NCBI GenBank assembly: GCA_003566215.1
Contig: PXEJ01000356.1
Location: forward strand, 1 to 7,212
Origin: Cyanobacteria bacterium T3Sed10_376R1m
GTDB lineage: Bacteria; Cyanobacteriota; Cyanobacteriia; Cyanobacteriales; Cyanobacteriaceae
Reading direction: 5' to 3'
DNA length: 7,212 nucleotides
A program made the translations under genes and the position numbers. Positions 1 through 7,019 of this stretch are shown piece after piece (position 1 is the stretch's first letter; each line of letters opens with the position of its first letter). The notes beneath the pieces are model-generated. The model did no database searches and was not told where the DNA came from. It saw nothing but the letters and a program-made list of their open reading frames with translations.

Positions 1-2
1 AC

Positions 3-47
3 ATCGGTTCTAATTTAGACACTTTACTTTCGGTTTACGAAGATTAA
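3..47 (+). CDS. possible C-terminal end of an upstream gene (partial)
   Basis: Frame 3 is open from the window edge to a TAA at 45-47 and reads IGSNLDTLLSVYED, which has a protein-like mix of residues; the other two forward frames hit stops within the first 20 bases. If real, this is the last 14 residues of a gene on the same strand as the large kinase gene, ending 93 bases before it. Only 14 codons are visible, so chance cannot be excluded and no family can be assigned. Confidence 0.3.
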   Translation: MGSNLDTLLSVYED

Positions 48-106
48 GATTTTAATTATAGTGAATGATGTTTATTACATATCTATCAAATTATAAAAAT
101 ATGTTC

Positions 107-112
107 TATAAT
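107..112 (+). promoter_or_regulatory. candidate -10 box of the kinase/GGDEF gene
   Basis: A perfect TATAAT sits 28 bases before the ATG at 141, which would give a leader of about 20 bases. No good -35 hexamer lies 16-18 bases upstream (the sequence at 84-89 is TATCAA), so it could be an activator-dependent or alternative-sigma promoter, or a chance match in AT-rich DNA. The 9-mer ATATGTTCT occurs at 99-107, ending on the first base of this box, and again at 139-147 across the start codon. Confidence 0.35.
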
Positions 113-140
113 AAAAAGCTATTACACTTGAAATAAAGAT

Positions 141-3100
141 ATGTTCTCTTTGTCGGGTTATCATACTTTAAATAAGATATATGAGGGAAATAATTCTCTT
201 GTTTATCGTGCTGTTAGGCAATCTGATAAAAAAAAAGTTATTGTTAAAAGTCTAAACAAAGACTACCCTACAAGTTTTGATTTAAAGCAATATAAGCGAG
301 AATATAAAATAATTAAATCTCTTAATATTGAAGGAGTTATTAAGGCTTATGATTTACATAAATATCATAATGGTTTTGCTCTTGTTTTAGAAGATTTCGG
401 TGGAGAATCGCTAAAGAAGATATTGGAGAAACAGTCTTTTTCTTTATTAGAATCTCTTCGTATTGCTTTAAAAATTGTTATTTGTTTGGAAGAAATACAT
501 AAAAATAATATTATTCATAAAGATTTTAATGGAGATAATATTGTTTATAATTGTGATACAAAAAACTTAAAAATAATTGACTTTAATATTGCTGTTGCTG
601 TAACAAGAAATAACTATAAACAAGAAACTCCAGATACTTTACAAGGCAGATTAGCATATATTTCTCCTGAACAAACTGGACGGATTAATCTTGGATTAGA
701 TTATCGTACGGATTTTTATTCTTTTGGGGTAACTCTATATCAGTTGTTGACAGATAAATTACCTTTTGAAAGTAATGATGTTTTGGAGTTAATTCATTGT
801 CATCTTAGCAGAAATGCGATCGCACCTCACAAGATCAATCCATCAATTCCTAAAATTGTATCTGATATAGTAATGAAACTAATGGCAAAAAATCCCGATG
901 AGCGCTATCAAAGTGCATGGGGAATAAAAGCCGATTTAGAAAAATGTTTGGAAGATTTAGAAAACCAGAAAAAAATAAATCAATTTACTTTAGGAAATAA
1001 AGATATTTCTGATAAATTTATCTTACCTGAAAGTTTATATGGTAGAACTCAAATAATTAATGATTTATTAAGTTTTTTATTTGATCAAAAAAAAGACGGT
1101 GAAACGACACTAACTTTAATTTGTGGACACTCTGGAAGTGGAAAATCATCTTTAATAAAAGTAATTTCTCAAAAAGTTAACAACCATCAAGGCTCTTTTA
1201 TTTCAGGAAAATTTGACCAATTTATAAGAGATATTCCCTATACAGCATTTGTAAGTGCTTTCAGACAATTAGTTAAACAAAAATTAAAGCAAAATCCAGT
1301 TAATTTGCAAAAATGGAAGAAAGATTTATTAAAAAATATTGGTGATAATGGACAAATTATTATCGATGTTATCCCTGAAATAGAATTAATTATTGGTAAA
1401 CAATTACCTGTGGCCAATTTAAGTGCTGATGAAACCGAACATAGATTTAATTTGATCTTTCATAAATTTATGAGCGTTTGTGCCACAAAAGAAAATCCTT
1501 TGATAATTTTTATCGATGATTTACAGTGGTCGGATAGTGCTACTCTAAATTTAATCAAATTAACTCTCACTCAGAGTAATACAAAATATATCTCTTTAAT
1601 TGGGGCATACCGTCATAGCGAAGTAGATGAAAATCATCTTCTCAGGGAAATGATTGATGATGTTAAATCATCTCAGAAAACTATTAAAGAATTTTACTTA
1701 GATAGTCTCAATTTGGAGCAGACTAATAATTTAATTGCTCAAACTCTCCATCGTGATGCCAGAAAAACTATTATTTTAAGTAAATTAGTTTTTAATAAAA
1801 CTCGAGGAAATCCATTTTTTACTAAACAGTTTTTACAAATTTTATATTCTAATGATCAAATTTATTTTAATTATAATAATTATGAATGGCAATGGAATAG
1901 TGAAAATATAGAAAAATTTAAAATTACAGATAATGTCGTAGATTTAATTATTAATCAATTAAATAATATTTCCAAATCTCTTCAAAAAACTTTAAAAATA
2001 GCCTCTTGTTTGGGAAATACTTTTGATTTAGATACTTTGTCTATCATTGAAAATAAGCCCTCTGAAAATTTTGGCAATGACTTAATAAAAGCGACTAATT
2101 TGGGTTTTGTTTTGCCATTATCATCAGACAATTTTATGGGTAAGCAATATCAATTTTTACATGACAAAATTTATCAGGCAATTTATGCCTCAATTCCTGA
2201 TCAAAATAAGTCTAGTATTCATTTAGCCATTGGTAAACTATTGTTAAAAAAATATACTGAGGTAGAAAAAGAAAAATTTTTCTTTGAAATAGTAAGACAT
2301 TTTAATATAGGTAAAAATTTAATTAATGATAAAATCAATTATCAAAATCTAATTAAATTAAACTTTAAAGCTAGTAAAAAAGCTAAAAAAAGTCATGCTT
2401 ATAGTTCAGCATATAAATATATAAAAACAGCATTAAATTTGCTAAATATTGATAGTTGGAAAACTAATTATCGTTTAACTCTTAATATTTATGTCTATGG
2501 AGCCCAAATTGCCTATTTAAATGCTAATTTTCAAGAAATGGAAGAGTTGGCTAGTGAGGTGTTACTTCACGGGGAAAACGTATTGGATAGAGTCAAAATA
2601 TACAAGGTACTTATTAGTGCTAATGCTCATCAAAGAAAAATGCTCTCGGCTATTAATATTGGCAAAAAGGCTTTAGCCGAATTGGGGGTTGAGTTACCTT
2701 CTAATTCTGACGGTGAAATTATTGCACAGAGGTTGGAAAAAATTGATCAACTTTTGAGGGAAAGAAGTGTTGAGGAGTTGATTCACTTACCTGTGATGAG
2801 GAATAAAAAGGCTAGGGCAGTTATGGGATTGTTAGGGATTCTTTTTATTCCTTTTTTTCAAGGTATGCCTGAGTTGATGCCTTTTGTTGGTTCGATTATG
2901 GTAGATTTATCGATTAAGTTTGGTAATACCCCTGCTTCTGCTATGGGTTATGGAATTTATGGGTTGGTATTGACTAATTTTTTGGGGAATGTTTCTCGGG
3001 GGTTTAGTTTTGGTAAGTTGGCTATTAATGTGATGGAAAAATTTCCAGAGATTCAATTTACTGGTATTACTTTAAATTTATATAGTGGGTGTATTCACCA

Positions 3101-5552
3101 TCATCAACAATCGTGTCATCAAGTTTTACCTTTATTAAAAAAATATCACGATGTTAGTGTGGAAAAGGGAGATGGGATTACTTCTAGTTGCATTTTAGTT
3201 TATGGTTTTACTGGTTTTTTTGCTGGGATTGAGTTAGAAGTATTAGACCAAGAATTAGCTCGTTATGACTTAGTTTTGGGCGAATTTTATCAGTTTTCGG
3301 CAAAGATTTACATTGATATTATTTGGCAAACGGTGCTTAATTTACGGGATTACTCTTCTAAATCTGATGTTTTGAGGGGGGTTGCCTATGATGAGGAGAT
3401 TATGCTTCCTAAACATGAGCAGGAGTTGGAATTAACTGCGATCGCACAAGTTTATACTTGTAAACTATTATTAAGCTATTTATTTGGTAATTATAATCAT
3501 TGTCAAGATTATATAGAAAAAGTAAAGCCCTATTTAATGACAATTTCAGGAATTATGTTTTATGGGGTATATCATTTTTATTCGGCTTTAACTTATTTGG
3601 CGTTGTGGGAAGATATAAACAGTCAAGGGAATATATTAAAAGAAATAAGGTATCATCAGGGAATTTTGAAACAATGGGCAGATAATGCTCCAATGAATTA
3701 TGCCCCCAAATGGCACTTAGTAGAGGCTGAAAAACAACGGATTTTGGGTAATAAGGCCGAAGCTATTGATCATTATGAACTGGCCATTAGTTTATCAGAA
3801 CAATATAATTTTATCAATATAAGGGCGATCGCCAATGAATTAGCAGGAAAATTTTACTTAAGTTGGGGCAAAAAGAAATTAGCTCAATATCACCTACAAG
3901 AATCATTCTATAACTATGGTCTATGGGGAGCAACGGCAAAAATTAACGATTTAGAAGAAAAATATCCTCAATTTTTTGACCTCTCTAATTTTAATTTTGA
4001 AAGGGATAGTAAATCAAGCCCCCTGGGTAACACCCAAAGCGATTTAGATTTAGTTACGGTTATGAAGGCTTCCCAAGCTATTACTGGAGAAATTGTCTTA
4101 GAAAATCTATTACAAACCTTGATGAAAATACTACTAGAAAATGCTGGTGCCTATCGAGGTTGTTTACTGCTTTCTCCCACCGACTCCCAAAACACTTTAG
4201 ATGACTTTCATTTTGCCATTGATATGTGCGATGGGATAGCTTCTTTAAATCCGCTGGTCAATCTTGGAGAAGTTTTACCAAAATCACTCCTCTACTATGT
4301 CATAAGAACCCGTGAATATCTTGTTTTAGATAACCCCTCAGTAAAAGGATATTTTATCCATGACTCTTATGTAAAATCCTTCAAGCCAATTTCGGTTATT
4401 TGTTTTCCCCTTCTCAATCAAGGTAATTTAATTGGTGTGGTTTATTTAGAAAATAATGTGATTATGGGTAATCATAATATATCTTTTCGCCTTGATATGT
4501 TAAAATTACTATCTGGACAAGCTGCGATCGCCCTTAGAAACGCACAACTATATAATGAGTTAAAGGGTAAAGAAGAACTTTTAAAACAATTTTTAGAAGC
4601 AATGCCCGTAGGAGTAGCAGTTTTAGATAATGAAGGAAAACCTTATTATGCTAACCAACAAGCAGAAAAAATTCTTGGCAAAGGAATTTTACCGAATATA
4701 GAAAAAGATCATATTGCCTCTACCTATAATGCTTATATTGCCAATACAAATCAGTTATATCCCAATGAGCAACTATCAATAATTCGTGCCTTAGAGGGAG
4801 AAACCTCCTTCAATGATGATATAGAAATACATAATGGCGATCGCATCATTCCCGTAGAATCATGGGGTACACCCATTTATGACAAAGAAGGTAATATTGA
4901 ATTTGCGATGATAGCCTTTTATGACAACAGCCAAAGAAAAAAAGCAGAACGGGTTTTAAGAGAATATAACAAAACCCTAGAAAAAGAAGTACAACAAAGA
5001 ACAAAAGAACTAGAAAAAGCTAATGAACAATTATCTAACATTGCTAACCTAGATAGCTTAACCCAAATTGCCAACCGCCGCCGTTTTGACGAATACTTAA
5101 AATCAGAATGGCAAAGACATCAGCGCAAACAAGAAAATATTTCTTTATTACTTTTCGACATAGACTACTTCAAACCCTATAATGATTTTTACGGACATCC
5201 CCAGGGTGATGAGAGCCTCATCCAAGTTGCCCAAACCATGAAAAAAACCCTTCAACGCCCCACGGATTTGGTAGCAAGATATGGAGGAGAAGAATTTGTA
5301 ATGATTTTACCTGATACATCCTCCGAAGGTGCATTCAATGTAGCAACAACAGTACAAAATAATATTTCTTCCCTAAAGATTCCCCACGAAAAATCCTTAA
5401 TATCTGACTACATAACCATAAGTATTGGTATTGCCACCATTATTCCTAGCGCTAACCATAAACCAGAAGATTTAATTAAAATGGCAGATAATTGTCTTTA
5501 TGAAGCCAAAGAAAAAGGTAGAAATACTATTGTTTCAAAAAACGGGTGGTAG
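141..5552 (+). CDS. giant Ser/Thr kinase-AAA ATPase-TPR-GAF-PAS-GGDEF signalling protein (predicted diguanylate cyclase)
   Basis: Cytoplasmic sensor/regulator of 1803 residues with no signal peptide. Residues ~7-272 are a protein-kinase fold: degenerate glycine loop YEGNNSLVY (14-22), K36, helix-C E54, catalytic loop HKDFNGDN (126-133, D128 and N133), DFN (147-149) in place of DFG, SPEQTGR (175-181) and helix-F D191. Residues ~297-560 are a STAND/AAA_16-type ATPase with Walker A GHSGSGKSS (329-337) and Walker B IIFIDD (455-460). Residues ~690-1265 look TPR-like and helical, followed by GAF (~1313-1470), PAS (~1478-1600), coiled coil (~1600-1635) and GGDEF (~1636-1800). The cyclase has D1673, N1681, D1690, GGEEF 1715-1719 and I-site RPTD 1706-1709, so it should make c-di-GMP from GTP. 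The start is supported by the family's N-terminus (GYHTLNKIYEGNNSLVYR); the ribosome site is weak. HstK-type relatives usually end in a histidine kinase. The signal sensed is unknown. Confidence 0.93.
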   Translation: MFSLSGYHTLNKIYEGNNSLVYRAVRQSDKKKVIVKSLNKDYPTSFDLKQYKREYKIIKSLNIEGVIKAYDLHKYHNGFALVLEDFGGESLKKILEKQSFSLLESLRIALKIVICLEEIHKNNIIHKDFNGDNIVYNCDTKNLKIIDFNIAVAVTRNNYKQETPDTLQGRLAYISPEQTGRINLGLDYRTDFYSFGVTLYQLLTDKLPFESNDVLELIHCHLSRNAIAPHKINPSIPKIVSDIVMKLMAKNPDERYQSAWGIKADLEKCLEDLENQKKINQFTLGNKDISDKFILPESLYGRTQIINDLLSFLFDQKKDGETTLTLICGHSGSGKSSLIKVISQKVNNHQGSFISGKFDQFIRDIPYTAFVSAFRQLVKQKLKQNPVNLQKWKKDLLKNIGDNGQIIIDVIPEIELIIGKQLPVANLSADETEHRFNLIFHKFMSVCATKENPLIIFIDDLQWSDSATLNLIKLTLTQSNTKYISLIGAYRHSEVDENHLLREMIDDVKSSQKTIKEFYLDSLNLEQTNNLIAQTLHRDARKTIILSKLVFNKTRGNPFFTKQFLQILYSNDQIYFNYNNYEWQWNSENIEKFKITDNVVDLIINQLNNISKSLQKTLKIASCLGNTFDLDTLSIIENKPSENFGNDLIKATNLGFVLPLSSDNFMGKQYQFLHDKIYQAIYASIPDQNKSSIHLAIGKLLLKKYTEVEKEKFFFEIVRHFNIGKNLINDKINYQNLIKLNFKASKKAKKSHAYSSAYKYIKTALNLLNIDSWKTNYRLTLNIYVYGAQIAYLNANFQEMEELASEVLLHGENVLDRVKIYKVLISANAHQRKMLSAINIGKKALAELGVELPSNSDGEIIAQRLEKIDQLLRERSVEELIHLPVMRNKKARAVMGLLGILFIPFFQGMPELMPFVGSIMVDLSIKFGNTPASAMGYGIYGLVLTNFLGNVSRGFSFGKLAINVMEKFPEIQFTGITLNLYSGCIHHHQQSCHQVLPLLKKYHDVSVEKGDGITSSCILVYGFTGFFAGIELEVLDQELARYDLVLGEFYQFSAKIYIDIIWQTVLNLRDYSSKSDVLRGVAYDEEIMLPKHEQELELTAIAQVYTCKLLLSYLFGNYNHCQDYIEKVKPYLMTISGIMFYGVYHFYSALTYLALWEDINSQGNILKEIRYHQGILKQWADNAPMNYAPKWHLVEAEKQRILGNKAEAIDHYELAISLSEQYNFINIRAIANELAGKFYLSWGKKKLAQYHLQESFYNYGLWGATAKINDLEEKYPQFFDLSNFNFERDSKSSPLGNTQSDLDLVTVMKASQAITGEIVLENLLQTLMKILLENAGAYRGCLLLSPTDSQNTLDDFHFAIDMCDGIASLNPLVNLGEVLPKSLLYYVIRTREYLVLDNPSVKGYFIHDSYVKSFKPISVICFPLLNQGNLIGVVYLENNVIMGNHNISFRLDMLKLLSGQAAIALRNAQLYNELKGKEELLKQFLEAMPVGVAVLDNEGKPYYANQQAEKILGKGILPNIEKDHIASTYNAYIANTNQLYPNEQLSIIRALEGETSFNDDIEIHNGDRIIPVESWGTPIYDKEGNIEFAMIAFYDNSQRKKAERVLREYNKTLEKEVQQRTKELEKANEQLSNIANLDSLTQIANRRRFDEYLKSEWQRHQRKQENISLLLFDIDYFKPYNDFYGHPQGDESLIQVAQTMKKTLQRPTDLVARYGGEEFVMILPDTSSEGAFNVATTVQNNISSLKIPHEKSLISDYITISIGIATIIPSANHKPEDLIKMADNCLYEAKEKGRNTIVSKNGW
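816..823. repeat. HIP1 octamer GCGATCGC
   Basis: Exact 8-base palindrome inside the kinase-domain coding region. HIP1 is over-represented in many cyanobacterial genomes and supports the assignment of the host. Confidence 0.85.
3438..3445. repeat. HIP1 octamer GCGATCGC
   Basis: Exact HIP1 site in the late TPR-like region. It is the first one after a gap of about 2.6 kb that spans the AAA domain and most of the helical region. Confidence 0.85.
3824..3833. repeat. HIP1 in extended form GGCGATCGCC
   Basis: The octamer lies at 3825-3832 and is flanked by G and C, giving the 10-base palindromic version. It is near the end of the TPR-like region. Confidence 0.85.
4524..4531. repeat. HIP1 octamer GCGATCGC
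   Basis: Exact HIP1 site in the codons for the last helix of the GAF domain (SGQAAIALRNAQ). Confidence 0.85.
4837..4844. repeat. HIP1 octamer GCGATCGC
   Basis: Exact HIP1 site in the PAS-domain coding region (codons for NGDRII). Confidence 0.85.
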
Positions 5553-5603
5553 AGTACACCTAGAGAATAAAACCTCATAATTCTCCTCACCATAGCACTT
5601 TTT
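5545..5603 (+). terminator. weak candidate transcription end between convergent genes
   Basis: The 75-base gap between the two stop codons contains short hairpins. GGT-(G)-GTA/TAC-ACC (5545-5560, one bulged G, loop GAG) overlaps the TAG of the large gene. A 6-bp stem GAGAAT (5563-5568) / ATTCTC (5580-5585) has an 11-base loop and could form in either transcript. Five T's at 5599-5603 follow on the + strand, but they lie well beyond the stem, so this is not a textbook intrinsic terminator. Confidence 0.22.
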
Positions 5604-5613
5604 CCGCAAAGCC

Positions 5614-5630
5614 TAATTAAATCTTAATTA
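5614..5630. repeat. AT-only inverted repeat at the end of the cupredoxin gene
   Basis: TAATTAA (5614-5620) and TTAATTA (5624-5630) form a perfect 7-base inverted repeat with a 3-base spacer, overlapping the cupredoxin stop codon. It has no GC pairs and no T-tract on the transcribed side, so it would be a poor terminator. It may simply reflect base composition. Confidence 0.4.
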
Positions 5631-6083
5631 CTCAACTACAATAGCTCCATACATTCCTTCTTCCCTGTGATTTCCCACACTACAATAATATTCAAACTCT
5701 CCCGTTTGATCTGCGGTAAACTCTACCATACTACACTCATCATCTTGACCAATTTGAGCCGTTGCCACATCAAATTCATCCACCACCCAATCATGACGGC
5801 CACCAGTCACACAAAGAGTTAGCTCCACCGTCGAACCTTGTGAAATAAAGATGGTAGGGTTTGCTTCTTCTTCACCATCAAGATAAAATTCTCTACCTTC
5901 GGCTCTCAAGTCGATGGCGATGGTACCCACTTCCTCAACCATAGTTTGTTCGTCAATAGGTGTGTCCCCTGTAATGGCAGTATTATTTGGATCATCAGCC
6001 CCAAGTTCACAAGCAGTTAAAGAAACGATCGCAATTAAACTGAATAAATAAGAACCTATTTTTTTACCTATTACTCTTGTCAT
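5628..6083 (-). CDS. cupredoxin-fold copper lipoprotein
   Basis: Predicted small blue-copper electron carrier or copper-binding protein of 151 residues, lipid-anchored on the outer face of a membrane (periplasm or lumen). A basic N-terminus and hydrophobic stretch (about 9-22) end in the lipobox LTAC with acylated C25, followed by an acidic linker (about 26-50). The single cupredoxin domain carries a type-1 copper set: H97 (in RHDWVVDEF), C134 and H139 in CSVGNH, and M144. The spacing is C-x4-H-x4-M, so Cys-to-His is as in azurin rather than C-x2-H as in plastocyanin. C91 and C117 are additional cysteines. The start is supported by the signal sequence and by AAGGAG eight bases upstream. It is convergent with the kinase/GGDEF gene and downstream of the DUF3153 gene. 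Redox partner and exact role cannot be read from the sequence. Confidence 0.9.
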   Translation of the reverse strand: MTRVIGKKIGSYLFSLIAIVSLTACELGADDPNNTAITGDTPIDEQTMVEEVGTIAIDLRAEGREFYLDGEEEANPTIFISQGSTVELTLCVTGGRHDWVVDEFDVATAQIGQDDECSMVEFTADQTGEFEYYCSVGNHREEGMYGAIVVE

Positions 6084-6091
6084 TTATAAAA

Positions 6092-6097
6092 CTCCTT
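6092..6097 (-). promoter_or_regulatory. Shine-Dalgarno site of the cupredoxin gene
   Basis: AAGGAG on the minus strand, eight bases before the ATG at 6083-6081. It is the only strong ribosome-binding site among the three main genes and fixes the start codon. Confidence 0.8.
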
Positions 6098-6118
6098 ATA
6101 TTAATTAACAGAATCTGA

Positions 6119-6136
6119 GTGTATGTTAGCATACAC
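6119..6136. promoter_or_regulatory. 18-bp palindrome upstream of the cupredoxin gene, possible operator
   Basis: GTGTATG (6119-6125), spacer TTAG, then CATACAC (6130-6136): a perfect 7-base inverted repeat. It lies 36-53 bases before the cupredoxin ATG, where a core promoter would be expected, and 14 bases after the DUF3153 stop codon. On the minus strand a run of seven T's precedes it and no T-tract follows, so it does not read as an intrinsic terminator for the DUF3153 transcript. A dimeric repressor site is the simplest reading; no regulator can be named. Confidence 0.45.
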
Positions 6137-6149
6137 AAAAAAATGTTAT

Positions 6150-6887
6150 TTATTTGAACGTTTTAAGACTTTCTGGATATTTGAAAATAAAACCCATTAA
6201 GATAAGAAGTGCGATCGCAACTGTACCTAAACCAACATAATTAGGAAGCCAAAAAATAGCAGAAACATCATTCACCTGTCCAGCCTTAAGACTAATCCTA
6301 TATTGATTATCTTCCCCCTTCTCCCAAATAGGGAAATCATTAGTAACTATTTTTGCCCCCCAAGGAAAATTAAACTGTAACTGTAAATTAATTAAATCCC
6401 CCGAAGAAATAATAATATTTCCCTCATTAGAAACCACCCCCAAAGGAGTTAAATCTGCCGAAAAATTTAAAACATTCCGTTCAATCAACAATAAATTACT
6501 TTGTTGAATAGACATCTTTGCTTCTAAATCAAGTAAACTACCATTATCATTTTTAGTTAGTTTACGATTCACCTTCGAATCAACTTCTGACACAAAAAAA
6601 CGATTAAATTTATCAACTAATTCTTTACCATTACTAAAAGGAATTGTGACAATTAATTCTTCAGTAGATAACCTTTTAACCTTGCCATGGAGCTTAAGAG
6701 CCTGTTTTTGAATACCATTTAACCAAGTATTTCCTTCAGATTCACTAAAGCTAGTTAACTGTTCTCCTAACTTAATATGTTGAATAATAGTACCACTATT
6801 TGCCTGGGAAAAATTAACCCCCACATCATAACGAACACAACCAGTTAAACAAAAAACCAAACATATAAATAAAATAATTTTTTTCAT
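6150..6887 (-). CDS. DUF3153-like lipoprotein with C-terminal membrane helix
   Basis: Protein of 245 residues and unknown function. The N-terminus is a lipoprotein signal: KK followed by a hydrophobic stretch and the lipobox LTGC (C17 acylated). The sequence right after it, CVRYDVGVNF and later IKLGEQLTSF, matches what I remember of the DUF3153 family of cyanobacterial membrane-associated proteins; this is recognition from memory, not a search. Most of the chain (about 20-208) is a soluble domain with alternating beta-type stretches. A hydrophobic helix at about 217-235 follows, then a short tail containing four lysines (FKYPESLKTFK), so the domain is probably held to the membrane at both ends on the outer or lumenal side. 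The ATG has only a poor ribosome site (AAGTGG region), but the signal peptide starts directly there. It lies 66 bases upstream of the cupredoxin gene on the same strand. Confidence 0.85.
   Translation of the reverse strand: MKKIILFICLVFCLTGCVRYDVGVNFSQANSGTIIQHIKLGEQLTSFSESEGNTWLNGIQKQALKLHGKVKRLSTEELIVTIPFSNGKELVDKFNRFFVSEVDSKVNRKLTKNDNGSLLDLEAKMSIQQSNLLLIERNVLNFSADLTPLGVVSNEGNIIISSGDLINLQLQFNFPWGAKIVTNDFPIWEKGEDNQYRISLKAGQVNDVSAIFWLPNYVGLGTVAIALLILMGFIFKYPESLKTFK
6211..6218. repeat. HIP1 octamer GCGATCGC
   Basis: Exact HIP1 site in the codons for the membrane helix of the DUF3153-like gene (VAIAL). A near match, ACGATCGC, lies in the cupredoxin signal-peptide codons near 6025-6032. Confidence 0.85.
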
Positions 6888-6945
6888 CTATTTTAACCAC
6901 TTAAAAACAACAACTAACAGAAAACCTTTTGCTCACTAATTTAGC

Positions 6946-6975
6946 ATAATATCAATCAATTTTAGAAAAAACCAA
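6946..6975 (-). promoter_or_regulatory. candidate promoter of the DUF3153-like gene
   Basis: On the minus strand TTGGTT (6975-6970) is followed after 18 bases by TATTAT (6951-6946), a fair -35/-10 pair. The -10 box ends 58 bases before the ATG, which would give a leader of about 50 bases. In DNA this AT-rich such matches arise easily by chance. Confidence 0.28.
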
Positions 6976-6989
6976 CCCTAGCAATGAAA

Positions 6990-7019
6990 CTTAGAAAAGT
7001 AAGTACTTTTTCGACTAAG
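6990..7019. repeat. interrupted inverted repeat in the right intergenic region
   Basis: Outer arms CTTAG (6990-6994) and CTAAG (7015-7019) enclose inner arms AAAAGTA (6995-7001) and TACTTTT (7004-7010), with an unpaired TCGA on one side. No T-tract follows on either strand, so it is not a clear terminator. It lies just outside the promoter candidate for the DUF3153-like gene and could be a regulator site or part of a small repeat element. Confidence 0.45.

Noticed and set aside
2808..2985. Hydrophobic stretch in the large protein (residues ~890-948) as possible transmembrane helices
   Set aside because: It lies in the TPR-like helical region, is broken by charged and polar residues, and the flanking ATPase and GAF domains are cytoplasmic; the same region is soluble in the family as I know it.
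3500..3685. 61-codon + strand frame inside the large gene
   Set aside because: It lies entirely within the TPR-like part of the kinase/GGDEF gene in another frame, and its translation looks like a shadow of real coding sequence.
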